A stretch of 64,000 nucleotides of DNA from contig NZ_MOEN01000001.1 of the NCBI RefSeq assembly GCF_001968985.1, positions 1 through 64,000 on the forward strand, in the 5' to 3' direction. Below are positions 7,550-16,615 of the stretch, piece after piece (positions within the stretch are counted from its first letter, which is position 1; each line of letters starts with the position of its first letter). Under the pieces are notes generated by a model. That model made no database searches. It worked only from the letters and a program-made list of their open reading frames with translations, and was not told where the DNA came from. Source of the DNA: Desulfurobacterium indicum (GTDB lineage: Bacteria > Aquificota > Aquificia > Desulfurobacteriales > Desulfurobacteriaceae). The translations under genes were made by a program, and so were the position numbers.

Positions 7550-9088
7550 ATGAAGAATTTAAAATGGAGAATCTTCCTTATTCTTGCAGTTTTGATAGGA
7601 GCTGTATATGTAAGCCTAACGAAGAAAGTTAATTTAGGTCTTGATCTTCAAGGGGGAACACATCTTGTTCTTCAGGTGGATACTGAGAAAGCACTTGAGG
7701 ATGAGACTTCTTCTTATATGAGAGAAATTAAAATGCTATTTCAGAGTGAAAATATTCCGATACTTGATATTAAAAGAGAAGGCACGTCCATTACTATTGA
7801 GTTACTTGATGCTGATAAAATGTCTCAGGCTGAGAAGCTTTTAAAGAAGGATTACGGTGATATTTTTAACATTCAAAAGGTAGGAGAGACCACGCTTAAA
7901 CTTTCCATGAAAGAGATGTATAAACAGAAAGAAGTTGATAGACTTTGTAGTCAGGCTCTGGAAACTATAAGAAACAGGATTGATGAACTTGGCGTTGCCG
8001 AACCTGTTATAGTAAGAAGCGGTAAGGATAGAATAATAGTTGAACTTCCAGGGATAAAAAATCCAGAAAGGGCGAAAAAGATTCTCGGTAGGGTTGCCAA
8101 ACTGGAATTTAAACAGGTGATAGATGTTGCACCTTCTAAAGAAGAGCTTCTTAAGAAGTTAGGCGGAAAAATTCCTGACGATGAAGAAATCCTTGTACAG
8201 GAAATTAAAAAGAAAGGAAAAGTTGTCGGCAAAATGTATTACCTTGTAAAAAGAGAACCTATTCTTACAGGTGCCTATCTAAAAGATGCGTATCCGAGTG
8301 TTGATGAATACAACATGCCGGCTGTTAGTTTTGAGCTTAAAAGTCAGGGAGCGAAAATATTTGAACAGTATACAGCTTCTCATATAGGAACAAGACTTGC
8401 AATTGTTCTTGATAATAAGGTTCAATCAGCTCCTGTAATCCGTTCTCAAATAGGCGGTAAAGGACAGATAACAGGTCAGTTTACATATCAAGAAGCGAAA
8501 GATCTGGCTATTGTTCTCAGAGCCGGTGCCTTGCCTGCTCCTGTGAAGATTATAGAAGAAACAACGATAGGTCCTTCTCTTGGCCATGAATCTATCTCAA
8601 AAGGTATAAAGTCTGCAATTGCAGGTTTGATTATTGTTATGCTGTTTATGATAGTTTATTACAAGTTTGCTGGCTTTGTAGCTGATGTTGCTTTGATGAT
8701 GAACGTTATTCTTCTCTGGGCACTTCTTGCGCTTCTTGGAGCAACGCTAACGCTTCCAGGTATTGCAGGATATATCCTTACTATCGGTATGTCCGTTGAT
8801 GCTAACGTAATCATCTTTGAAAGGATAAGAGAGGAACTCAAAAAGGGCCGTTCTCTTATATCCGCTATTGAAGTTGGATTTTCTTCGGCGTGGGGAACGA
8901 TACTTGATGCAAATGTGACAACGCTTGCATCGGCTGCAGTTCTTTTCCAGTTTGGAACAGGGCCAATTAAAGGTTTTGCCGTTACACTTTCTTTGGGTAT
9001 TCTTTGTAGTATGTTTACTGCCGTTTTTGTAACTAAGGTTATTCTTGACATAGTAGTGAGATATAAACCTCAACTTTTCAGCATTTAA
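7550..9088 (+). CDS. secD: Protein translocase subunit SecD
   Basis: SecD is an inner-membrane RND-type protein that, with SecF, uses the proton motive force to pull exported proteins through SecYEG. One N-terminal membrane segment (IFLILAVLIGAVYVSL) is followed by the conserved LGLDLQGGTHLVLQV, a large periplasmic region, and five membrane segments from about residue 345 on, including SVDANVIIFERIREELKKG. The ATG at 7550, with AGGAG upstream, gives 512 residues. secF follows after 13 bases. Confidence 0.95.
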   Translation: MKNLKWRIFLILAVLIGAVYVSLTKKVNLGLDLQGGTHLVLQVDTEKALEDETSSYMREIKMLFQSENIPILDIKREGTSITIELLDADKMSQAEKLLKKDYGDIFNIQKVGETTLKLSMKEMYKQKEVDRLCSQALETIRNRIDELGVAEPVIVRSGKDRIIVELPGIKNPERAKKILGRVAKLEFKQVIDVAPSKEELLKKLGGKIPDDEEILVQEIKKKGKVVGKMYYLVKREPILTGAYLKDAYPSVDEYNMPAVSFELKSQGAKIFEQYTASHIGTRLAIVLDNKVQSAPVIRSQIGGKGQITGQFTYQEAKDLAIVLRAGALPAPVKIIEETTIGPSLGHESISKGIKSAIAGLIIVMLFMIVYYKFAGFVADVALMMNVILLWALLALLGATLTLPGIAGYILTIGMSVDANVIIFERIREELKKGRSLISAIEVGFSSAWGTILDANVTTLASAAVLFQFGTGPIKGFAVTLSLGILCSMFTAVFVTKVILDIVVRYKPQLFSI

Positions 9089-9101
9089 GGAGTAAAAGAG
9101 C

Positions 9102-9983
9102 ATGGAAAGACAGTTTGATTTTATAGGAAAAAGATACATAGCTTATGCTATTTCTCTACTTTTGATTATAGGGACCTGGGCTTACGGCCTTTACAAAGGT
9201 CCTCGTTTCGGAATTGATTTCACTGGTGGTGTTCTGGTTCAGATAAAAGTAGAGGGAAATGTTAACGCTGAAAAGTTGCGGGAGATTTTTAAAGAGACAG
9301 ATATCGGTAATGGGATTACCGTTCAGCAGATTCAAAATGCTAACGAATATATACTGAAAGTACCTGCTGCAAGTAATGTTAATCGTATTGTTGAAGAGAT
9401 AAAAACTACTCTTATGAGTAAACTTAAAGATAAAGTTCAGATTTTAAGAGTTGAAATGATAGGTCCTGCTGTTGGAAAAGAGCTAAAAGAAAAGGGGCTG
9501 TTAGCAGTTCTATATTCTTTTATTGCTATATTGATATATGTGGCCTGGCGGTTTGAACCTGTGTTTGCTGTTACTTCCGTTCTTGCGCTTATTCATGATG
9601 CGCTCATAACGGTAGGTTTTCTTATGGTTACAGGTAGAGAGTTTAATCTACCTGTTGTTGCTGCGATTCTTACGGTTATAGGTTATTCTATTAACGATAC
9701 TATCGTTGTTTTCGACAGAATTAGAGAGAATATGCAGATATATAAAAATTCAAAGCCTTTTGAGGAGCTTGTGAATGAAAGTATCAACCAGACACTTTCA
9801 AGGACGATAATTACGTCGCTTACTACATTCTTTGTTGTCCTTTGTCTCTTTCTTTTTGGCGGTAGCACCATAAATAACTTCTCTTTTGCACTGCTTGTCG
9901 GAATTATAACTGGAACCTATTCGTCTATCTTTATAGCAAGTTCTCTTGTTGTTGATTGGTACAGGATAAGAAAGAGAAAATGA
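9102..9983 (+). CDS. secF: Protein translocase subunit SecF
   Basis: SecF (293 residues) partners SecD. It has an N-terminal membrane segment, the GIDFTGGVLVQIK motif near residue 42, then five membrane helices with GYSINDTIVVFDRIREN near residue 195, which matches the RND signature in SecD. Length is normal. Its TGA overlaps the ATG of lptF (ATGA), so export and lipopolysaccharide-transport genes are translationally coupled. Confidence 0.95.
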   Translation: MERQFDFIGKRYIAYAISLLLIIGTWAYGLYKGPRFGIDFTGGVLVQIKVEGNVNAEKLREIFKETDIGNGITVQQIQNANEYILKVPAASNVNRIVEEIKTTLMSKLKDKVQILRVEMIGPAVGKELKEKGLLAVLYSFIAILIYVAWRFEPVFAVTSVLALIHDALITVGFLMVTGREFNLPVVAAILTVIGYSINDTIVVFDRIRENMQIYKNSKPFEELVNESINQTLSRTIITSLTTFFVVLCLFLFGGSTINNFSFALLVGIITGTYSSIFIASSLVVDWYRIRKRK

Positions 9984-11041
9984 AAGTTCTACACAGGTAT
10001 GTTTTTACTGAAGTTGTAAGGCTTTTTTTGCTTTTACTGGTTGTTTTTATCTTGATTATAGTGATGAATCGCGCTTCTTTTATCGCCGAGACCATTCTTG
10101 GGTATGGTGTACCGGTCTCTTACCTTTTTGTAATTTTGTTTAAAATGATCCCTTCTTTTCTGGGGCTCTTAATCCCCATGTCTTTAACATTTGCAGTTCT
10201 GATAACTTTTTTTCTCATGAATGGAAGGAATGAAATAGTAGCCATAAAATCTTGTGGGATAAGTGTGGAGGAGCTTTTAAAACCGATTTTTTTGATTTCT
10301 CTTGTTTTGACTTTTTTGAATTTTTTCTCTGTAATGTTTGTTATGCCCGCCAGTAATGTCTCTATTAAGAGGCAGATTCAGGAGCTTGTTAGAAAAAAAC
10401 TTTCTCTTAGTATTACTCCCGGCAGTTTCACCTCTAATTTTCCTGGGGTAACCTTTTATGCAGAAAAGGTTTTCCCGGAAAGGGGAATTTTAGGTGATTT
10501 TATGGTTTCCGTGGATAAAAAAAATGAGAAGATAACAATATTTGCCAATTATGGCAGGATAAGGATGGATAACGGCACTGTTTATCTTGATATTAAGGAT
10601 GGTGTCGGTCAGTTTTTAGACTGGAATAAACCGGAAAATTTGAAACTTCTAAATTTCAATACATATACGCTTGTTGTCTATAAATTCGTTAAAGGAGAGA
10701 CATTTTCTTCCTCGAAATATCTAAATTTGATTCAGCTGATTAGAAGGTGGAATCTTGAAGATAAAGTTGAGTTTTTCAAGAGATTGGCCATATCTTTAAC
10801 ACCGTTAATAATGGGACTTTTAGCATTTACTATAGCTGCTTCTATGCCTAAAGGTTCAATAGGAACTGCAGTTCTTTTAGGTTTGTTTATGATTGTTGTT
10901 TACTATGTCTTATATACCGTTGCCAAAAAGCTTGCCATGAAATCGGGATTTTTTGCTCTTCCTCTTGTTGTTGATTTTGTATTTGTTGTTTTATTTTTTG
11001 TTTTTTATAGAAGGGTTATGTCTGAAGCTTATTTAGAGTAG
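9980..11041 (+). CDS. lptF: LPS export permease, LptF/LptG family (first copy)
   Basis: The 353-residue protein has three N-terminal membrane helices, a periplasmic beta-rich domain (about residues 125-240) and three C-terminal helices, the LptF/LptG (YjgP/YjgQ) layout. These form the ABC permease that extracts lipopolysaccharide for LptB. The ATG at 9980 overlaps the secF stop and begins MKVLHRYVFTEVVRLF, typical for the family; an upstream TTG at 9956 is unlikely. Which of the two tandem copies is LptF is inferred from order only. Confidence 0.85.
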   Translation: MKVLHRYVFTEVVRLFLLLLVVFILIIVMNRASFIAETILGYGVPVSYLFVILFKMIPSFLGLLIPMSLTFAVLITFFLMNGRNEIVAIKSCGISVEELLKPIFLISLVLTFLNFFSVMFVMPASNVSIKRQIQELVRKKLSLSITPGSFTSNFPGVTFYAEKVFPERGILGDFMVSVDKKNEKITIFANYGRIRMDNGTVYLDIKDGVGQFLDWNKPENLKLLNFNTYTLVVYKFVKGETFSSSKYLNLIQLIRRWNLEDKVEFFKRLAISLTPLIMGLLAFTIAASMPKGSIGTAVLLGLFMIVVYYVLYTVAKKLAMKSGFFALPLVVDFVFVVLFFVFYRRVMSEAYLE

Positions 11042-11047
11042 GTGTCG

Positions 11048-12106
11048 ATGTTTAAAAAATTGGATATCTATACTTTTAAAAGGGTTTCAAAATACTTTTT
11101 TCTGATTTTTTCTGTTCTTGTTATTCTTTTTCTTGTCATAGATTTTGTAGGTAAAGTTGATCAGATTGGCGGCGGACATTTAAGCGATGTGCTGCTTTTA
11201 GTGCTTTCAAGATTGCCTCTCTATGTTGTAAGAATGCTTCCTGTTGCTGTTCTGGTTTCTGTTATGGTTACAGTGGCGGATTTTTCTTCTACAAATGAAC
11301 TTCTTGTAATAAAAGCTTTGGGGATAAGTCTTTACAGATTTTCCATTCCTTTTATCGTTTTTGCGTTTTTTATTGCAATTTTTGCTTTTTCTGTTGAGGA
11401 AACAGTTGTGCCTGCTGCGGCGAAGATAGAAAAACATGTTTTAATAAATTCGGGAAAAAAGAAACCTCTTGTAATAGGGTCTCAAATATGGAGTAAGGCG
11501 GGTAATAAGTTTGTTTCTATTGAAAAACTTAACTTTGCAACCGGTGAGGGGAAACATTTTTCGATGATAGAGGTGGATAAAAGGTTTAAACCTATAAAAA
11601 GAACGGACGCCATAAATGTTAAGTATTTGGGAAATAATGTGTGGATGCTCAAAGATGTATACATAAGAGACTTTTCGAATAAAGTCTTCCGTCATCAGGA
11701 GGATTTAAAGGTAAATTTGCGCGTTTCTCTTCGTGATTTGAAAGTTTACTCTGCTGAACCTGAAAAAATGGAAATTTTTTCTCTTATCAGAATGATAAAG
11801 CACCTCAAAGCTCTCGGTTATAATGTGACGGCCTACCAGGTTGAACTTTACAATAAAATAGCATTACCGCTTGTTTCTGTTGTGGTTGCTTTTATAGGCA
11901 TACCTTTGGGAGCTTTTAATCCTCGGAACCAGAAAAGTTATACTGCTGTAGTTGCTATTGTTATTACTGTTTTAATGTGGATTACAATTTCTTTCTTTAA
12001 CAGTTTGGGTAAGAGCGGGGTTTTGCCGCCTATTTACGCAAGTTTTGCACCAGAGTTTATTTTCTTTTCATTAGGGTTGATGCTGTTTTCAAGGAGTCAT
12101 ACTTAG
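11048..12106 (+). CDS. lptG: LPS export permease, LptF/LptG family (second copy)
   Basis: This second family member (about 352 residues) has the same 3+3 membrane-helix layout. The start KKLDIYTFKRVSKYFFLIF is typical, and IALPLVSVVVAFIGIPLGAFNPR is the conserved cytoplasmic-loop region near residue 275. It begins only a few bases after lptF; the start is either the ATG at 11048 or the GTG at 11042, neither with a strong ribosome site. Tandem lptF-lptG supports an outer membrane in this organism. lptB is not in the window. Confidence 0.85.
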   Translation: MFKKLDIYTFKRVSKYFFLIFSVLVILFLVIDFVGKVDQIGGGHLSDVLLLVLSRLPLYVVRMLPVAVLVSVMVTVADFSSTNELLVIKALGISLYRFSIPFIVFAFFIAIFAFSVEETVVPAAAKIEKHVLINSGKKKPLVIGSQIWSKAGNKFVSIEKLNFATGEGKHFSMIEVDKRFKPIKRTDAINVKYLGNNVWMLKDVYIRDFSNKVFRHQEDLKVNLRVSLRDLKVYSAEPEKMEIFSLIRMIKHLKALGYNVTAYQVELYNKIALPLVSVVVAFIGIPLGAFNPRNQKSYTAVVAIVITVLMWITISFFNSLGKSGVLPPIYASFAPEFIFFSLGLMLFSRSHT

Positions 12107-12107
12107 G

Positions 12108-12773
12108 ATGTTTGATTATAGAAAAGCAGCGTATGCTCAGGAAATTTTAAAAAAGAAGATAAAATTACAACCTTTTAAAGGTTCGATTAATCTGGTGGCG
12201 GGTTGTGACCTAACGTTTTTAAATCCTTTTAAGACGCCGACAGAAGGTATAGCTGCTTTTGTTATTTTGAAGTATCCGGAGCTTGAGGTTGTTGAAAGAG
12301 TTTATGCTACGGGAAAGATTACGATTCCTTATGTTCCTGGATTTTTAGCCTTTAGGGAGATACCTTTACTTATTAGAGCTTTCCGCATGATAAAGAAGAA
12401 ACCAGATGTTATCATAGTTGATGGCCATGGTATCGTTCATCCAAGAGGTCTCGGAATTGCTGCTCATCTTGGTGTTGTTCTGAATGTACCTACAGTAGGG
12501 TGCGCTAAAAAGCCTTTATACGGAAGATTTAATATGCCAGGTAAACAAAAAGGAAATTATTCTTACATTTTTGATAAATATACCAATGAAAAACTTGGAG
12601 TGGTTTTACGGACAAAAGACAATGTTAAACCTGTTTTTGTTTCTCCTGGTAATTTAACAGATATCGAGACTGCAGGAAACCTGGTTTTTTCTACTGTTAC
12701 GAGCTATAGATTACCTGAACCTACACGGCTTGCTCATAATTTTCTGAGAGAAATTAGAAAAAAATTTCTTTAA
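12108..12773 (+). CDS. nfi: Endonuclease V (deoxyinosine 3'-endonuclease)
   Basis: Endonuclease V nicks DNA near deoxyinosine, the product of adenine deamination, which heat accelerates. The 221-residue length and the three acidic metal-site regions fit the family: AGCDLTF (about 34-40), the FREIP glutamate (about 84) and VDGHGIVHPRGLGIAAHLG (about 104-122). GCAKKPLYG is also conserved. It begins one base after the lptG stop, so it is probably transcribed with secDF-lptFG. Confidence 0.93.
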   Translation: MFDYRKAAYAQEILKKKIKLQPFKGSINLVAGCDLTFLNPFKTPTEGIAAFVILKYPELEVVERVYATGKITIPYVPGFLAFREIPLLIRAFRMIKKKPDVIIVDGHGIVHPRGLGIAAHLGVVLNVPTVGCAKKPLYGRFNMPGKQKGNYSYIFDKYTNEKLGVVLRTKDNVKPVFVSPGNLTDIETAGNLVFSTVTSYRLPEPTRLAHNFLREIRKKFL

Positions 12774-12849
12774 AAAACAAAATTTATTTTCAACAAAATA
12801 ATGAATATCAAGTGTAGCTTGCCTTTTCTCTAATTTACAATATAATTTA

Positions 12850-12855
12850 TATAAT
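12850..12855 (+). promoter_or_regulatory. -10 box (TATAAT) of the PilX-like gene
   Basis: Two TATAAT hexamers (12841-12846 and 12850-12855) lie in an AT-rich stretch about 40-55 bases before the start codon. No convincing -35 was found. They are consistent with independent transcription of the single gene that follows. Confidence 0.4.
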
Positions 12856-12895
12856 GATTATTTGTATTGTTTGTATTGTTTTGCAGGAGGAGGAG

Positions 12896-14509
12896 ATGGA
12901 AAGAAAAAGAAAAGGAGTGGTTTTAATTACACTTCTTGGCGTAATTACGGTTCTTTCTGTTGCAGGTGGAATCGCAGCTTACGTCATTACTAAAGAAACT
13001 AAGAGTACAAGAACGACAAAAGATGCACAGCAGGCATTACTTGCTGCTGAAGCAGGTGTTCAAAGGGCTATATCTCGTATTAAATGGGAAGGAAATTTCT
13101 CTGCCTTTTCTGGAAGTTTAGGTAAATCTGGTTATGATGTTGCGGTTGTTTATGATCAAACTTCAGGTTCAGGAAGAATAGTTTCGAAAGGTTCTTCAAA
13201 CAGTGCCAATAGGGCTGTTGTTGTAAACTTCTGGACATCTGGAACATTTTCTTCGTTTGCTGCCAAAGAAAATTTCACAATGGATTATCTTTCTATTGAA
13301 GAACCTTTCCCAGATGTTACAGCTTTTAGAACGGGAGGCCAGTTTAAAACTTCTCCCGGTAATAGGTTGGAATTTAATGGAACTGCTTACAATGTAACTT
13401 TTATCTCTAAGTCGCCTACGCTTGGGGAAAATGTTATTCTTAAACCTTTTACAGGTGGTGCTGCTATTCCGTTTATTCCTTCGGTTACAGATACAGTGTT
13501 TAATCCGGGAACCTGTGATTATATGGATGTGACTAGAGTGCAGGGAGATGTGGTTTATTTCTCAAATGGAACTTCTGTGACTCTTACAGATATAACTGGA
13601 GATGGGACGGTTGTTCTGTGCAATACCAACGGTGGTATAGAGTCTAACGGGATAAGTTATACAGGTGAACCTGTGGTGGTTTACGCTAAAGATGACATAG
13701 ATATTACAGGTAGCCGTGGTCATAGATTTAGGGGAGGTGAAACAGAGGTTACCTATGTTTCCCTCTATGGTGATATAAAGGTGGATGAACAGATACATCT
13801 TGGTTGTGGCTGTTGGAAGAGGAGTGGTAACAGGACAGCTGGATTGATAGCACTTAATGGTGATGTTGAGTTAAACGCTCCGATAAACATAAAAGGTAAG
13901 GGTTACGATTACAATGTTCTTATCTATGCGGGTGGGGATATTATTGGAAGTCCATCAGATTCTACTTTAAGGAGAGGAGGAGGGCATGGTGGTTATATGG
14001 GTAATGCTCTAATAAATGTGATGGAAAAGAACTGTGGTCGCTGGGGTTCCTTAAATGTAACGAATGGGAATATAATGATAGCTGCAAAAGGTGAGATAGA
14101 CCTTGGTGATTGGAATGTCCTTTCCCTTTCTCATAAAGGGGGGAGAGGTGGAAGTATATCTGAAAACATTAATCTTTTGTTATGGTCAAATGGCGATATG
14201 AATCTCGGTTCTCTCGATCTTGAGGTTTCTTCAAGAGGTGGACACGGAAGGCGTTGGCTTGCGGAGAACGGTAATCTTGTTACGCTTGGTATATTGACAG
14301 GTGGGAAGTTGAATATAGGGGATCTGATATTAAGTGGAGCTGTTACGGGTATTTCTGAGGAAGAGGTTGACAAGTGGATTGCTCTTCTTTCAAATGGAAC
14401 AGCTGCAACAGATGATCCGGAACTTTACCTTCTTGAGCAGTTTGTAGGCCAACTTCAGAATAATGTTGGAAGGTATGATCTGATTATAGGTAATTGGAAG
14501 TATTATTGA
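12896..14509 (+). CDS. Large PilX-like surface protein with beta-solenoid-like repeats
   Basis: I do not recognise a named family for the whole 537-residue protein. Residues 1-30 (basic RKRKG, then one hydrophobic helix) resemble PilX/GspK-type prepilins that lack Glu5. The AEAGVQRAISRI segment continues the pilin helix. From about 265 to 490 short strand repeats recur with GD/GN turns (SLYGDIKV, ALNGDVELN, YAGGDI, TNGNIMI, SNGDMNL, NGNLVTL), suggesting a beta-solenoid. Glycine/arginine loops (RGGGHGG, GGRGG, RGGHGRR) occur between them. The protein ends IIGNWKYY. AGGAGGAGG precedes the ATG at 12896. The pilus gene at 32363-33703 shares both ends. It is probably exported and attached to a type IV pilus or pseudopilus (inference). 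Confidence 0.7.
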   Translation: MERKRKGVVLITLLGVITVLSVAGGIAAYVITKETKSTRTTKDAQQALLAAEAGVQRAISRIKWEGNFSAFSGSLGKSGYDVAVVYDQTSGSGRIVSKGSSNSANRAVVVNFWTSGTFSSFAAKENFTMDYLSIEEPFPDVTAFRTGGQFKTSPGNRLEFNGTAYNVTFISKSPTLGENVILKPFTGGAAIPFIPSVTDTVFNPGTCDYMDVTRVQGDVVYFSNGTSVTLTDITGDGTVVLCNTNGGIESNGISYTGEPVVVYAKDDIDITGSRGHRFRGGETEVTYVSLYGDIKVDEQIHLGCGCWKRSGNRTAGLIALNGDVELNAPINIKGKGYDYNVLIYAGGDIIGSPSDSTLRRGGGHGGYMGNALINVMEKNCGRWGSLNVTNGNIMIAAKGEIDLGDWNVLSLSHKGGRGGSISENINLLLWSNGDMNLGSLDLEVSSRGGHGRRWLAENGNLVTLGILTGGKLNIGDLILSGAVTGISEEEVDKWIALLSNGTAATDDPELYLLEQFVGQLQNNVGRYDLIIGNWKYY

Positions 14510-14530
14510 TGGTTAATACAGTTTTTTCAT

Positions 14531-14566
14531 AATGCGGCGACCTTCCGGTTGTCGCATTTTTATTTT
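14531..14566 (+). terminator. Rho-independent terminator after the PilX-like gene
   Basis: AATGCGGCGACC and GGTTGTCGCATT pair over 12 positions with two G-T pairs and a TTCC loop, and are followed by TTTTATTTTATT. Confidence 0.85.
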
Positions 14567-14622
14567 ATTCTTTAATAACTTGTGTAATTCTCGATATATT
14601 TGGTAATATTATTTATTAATTC

Positions 14623-14651
14623 TTGACATAATATCAGAATTTTCTTATACT
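14623..14651 (+). promoter_or_regulatory. Near-consensus sigma-70 promoter of the hydrogenase operon
   Basis: TTGACA (14623-14628), a 17-base spacer and TATACT (14646-14651) lie about 35 bases before the first hydrogenase gene. This is the best housekeeping promoter match in the window and suggests strong, perhaps constitutive, expression. Confidence 0.75.
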
Positions 14652-14684
14652 AAATCTGTTCCAATTCCCCAACAGGAGGGTATG

Positions 14685-15773
14685 ATGAACTTTCAGCTTG
14701 AAAAGGCGAAAATCCTTCCGAAAGAAAATCTTTCACAATTTCTGGAAGGTGTTAGACAATTCGGAAGGTTGATTGCGCCTGTTAAAAAGAAGGAAAAGTA
14801 TATCTTCTCTGAGATTGATGATGTTTCAAAGGTGGAAACGGACTATGTCAGGACGATTCTGCCGCCGAAAAAATTTATTCTCGGTTACTTAAGAGAGAGG
14901 TTTGAGTATAGCCCGGAAAGGATGGAGTTTGTGGAAAATTTCAAACCTCAGCCTCAAGTGATTTTCGGAGTTCACTCTTGCGATCTTCACGGTATAGCCA
15001 TTCTGGATGCGGTTTATCTCAAAGGGGATAATCCTGATCCTCGTTATTTGGCAGCCAGAAAGGAGACTACACTGATAGGTATTTCCTGTGTTCCGGATGA
15101 CGATTGTTTTTGCATTTCTACGGGAACTGCTTTTCCTGACGGCACAAGCTGGGATCTGTTTTTCACGGATATTGGAGACAGTTATTTCGTTTCAATAGGA
15201 AGCGTTAAAGGTGATGAAATTATTCATTCTTTGGAGTCTATTTTCAGAGAAATTTCCAAGAAGGAGTTGTCTCTTTATAAGAGAGTTACGGCAGAGAAAA
15301 AGCATTTGTTTAAGGATAAAAATATTCCTGATCTTGAAAGGATTACTCAGGTTATTGAGCTTGAGTATGATTCTGAGATCTGGGAGGAAGAGGCAGAGAG
15401 GTGTTTTAGCTGCGGAACCTGTACCAATACGTGTCCTACTTGCTTTTGTTATACCAGTGTTGATATGCCTTCGATAGATGGGAAAGTTGTTACGAGAATA
15501 GAGTTTATAACATCCTGTCAATATCCTTACTATTCTCTTGTTGCGGGTGGACACAGATTTCATGAAAACATTAAAGAGCGCTTTAGAAACCGCTACTATC
15601 ACAAGTTTGTCGGTTATCCTTATCAGATAGAAAGGTTTGGATGTGTTGGTTGTGGTAGATGTCAGCATGAATGCCCGGCAGGTATAAGAATTGTTGATAC
15701 ACTTAAAAAATTGAGAGGAGCGGGAGATGAAGAAGAGCCTGGAAAAGTTACTAACGATATCCACAGTGCATGA
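14685..15773 (+). CDS. hydB: NAD(P)-linked [NiFe] hydrogenase, beta (iron-sulfur) subunit
   Basis: The 362-residue electron-transfer subunit resembles sulfhydrogenase beta and AsrA-type proteins. Two 4Fe-4S motifs are clear: CFSCGTCTNTCP (about residues 240-251) and CVGCGRCQHECP (about 320-331). FGVHSCDLHGIAILD and the Y-L-A-A-R region are family blocks. It carries electrons between the flavoprotein HydG and the hydrogenase module. AGGAGG at 14674-14679 favours the ATG at 14685; the ATG at 14682 is a close alternative. The coding end overlaps hydG by 47 bases. Confidence 0.9.
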   Translation: MNFQLEKAKILPKENLSQFLEGVRQFGRLIAPVKKKEKYIFSEIDDVSKVETDYVRTILPPKKFILGYLRERFEYSPERMEFVENFKPQPQVIFGVHSCDLHGIAILDAVYLKGDNPDPRYLAARKETTLIGISCVPDDDCFCISTGTAFPDGTSWDLFFTDIGDSYFVSIGSVKGDEIIHSLESIFREISKKELSLYKRVTAEKKHLFKDKNIPDLERITQVIELEYDSEIWEEEAERCFSCGTCTNTCPTCFCYTSVDMPSIDGKVVTRIEFITSCQYPYYSLVAGGHRFHENIKERFRNRYYHKFVGYPYQIERFGCVGCGRCQHECPAGIRIVDTLKKLRGAGDEEEPGKVTNDIHSA

Positions 15774-16605
15774 TCCTTTTAAACCTCAAAAGGTGAGGAT
15801 AACAGATATAGAGGAACTTGCACCTGATCATAAGAAGTTTTCCTTTGTCTTTCTGGAGGATGAACTTAACGAAAAATGGAGTCACAAGCCTGGGCAGTTT
15901 GTTATGTTGACTGTTCCTAAGGCTGGAGAAATTCCGATTTCAATATGTTCTTCTCCAACAAGAAAAGGAACAATTGAATTAACAGTCAGGAAAGTGGGAA
16001 GAAAAACGGAAGTTCTTCACAGTATGAAATGTGGAGATATTCTTGGTTTAAGAGGTCCTTATGGTAACTCTTTTCCTGTTGATTTGATGGAAGGCCACAA
16101 TGTGCTGATTATTGCAGGCGGCCTTGGGATGGCGCCTCTTCGTTCTCTTGTATGGTATGTACTGGATAAGAGGGAGAAGTATAAAGAGGTTTATCTCCTT
16201 TACGGAACAAGAAATTATGAAGCTGTTCTTTATAAGGATGAGCTCAGAAGGTTAAAAGAGAGAGATGATATTAGATGTCTCTATATCCTTGATAGAGTGG
16301 AAACAGAAGATGATAAAGCCTGGACGGAAAAAGAAGGACTTATTACATCTCTAATTCCTGAAGTTGATCTTGATCCTTCCGATACATATGTGGCTGTTTG
16401 TGGACCACCTGTGGCTTATAGATTTATCGGAGCTGAACTTATAAAGAATGGTTATCAGGAAAGTAAAGTTTTTGTTTCTCTTGAGAGAAAGATGGAATGT
16501 GGAGTGGGTAAGTGCGGCCATTGTCAGGTTGGTTACAAGTTTACATGTGTTGACGGTCCTATTTTCCCACTCTGGGATACGAAAAATCTACCAAAAATGA
16601 TTTAA
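15727..16605 (+). CDS. hydG: NAD(P)-linked [NiFe] hydrogenase, gamma (FAD/NAD(P)-binding) subunit
   Basis: The 292-residue flavoprotein of the diaphorase module resembles ferredoxin-NADP reductases. PISICSSP near residue 78 binds FAD, GGLGMAPLRSLV near 134 binds the nucleotide, and a C-terminal cysteine cluster (CGVGKCGHCQVG with a later Cys in FTCVDGP) holds a 2Fe-2S centre. It passes electrons to or from NAD(P)H. The ATG at 15727 lies inside the end of hydB; a GTG at 15766 would remove the long overlap but also the family-like N-terminus. Confidence 0.92.
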   Translation: MKKSLEKLLTISTVHDPFKPQKVRITDIEELAPDHKKFSFVFLEDELNEKWSHKPGQFVMLTVPKAGEIPISICSSPTRKGTIELTVRKVGRKTEVLHSMKCGDILGLRGPYGNSFPVDLMEGHNVLIIAGGLGMAPLRSLVWYVLDKREKYKEVYLLYGTRNYEAVLYKDELRRLKERDDIRCLYILDRVETEDDKAWTEKEGLITSLIPEVDLDPSDTYVAVCGPPVAYRFIGAELIKNGYQESKVFVSLERKMECGVGKCGHCQVGYKFTCVDGPIFPLWDTKNLPKMI

Positions 16606-16615
16606 GAGGTGCGGT

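Noticed and set aside
15192-15764. Minus-strand 190-residue frame opposite hydB
   Set aside because: Shadow of the iron-sulfur subunit; no ribosome site or family features.
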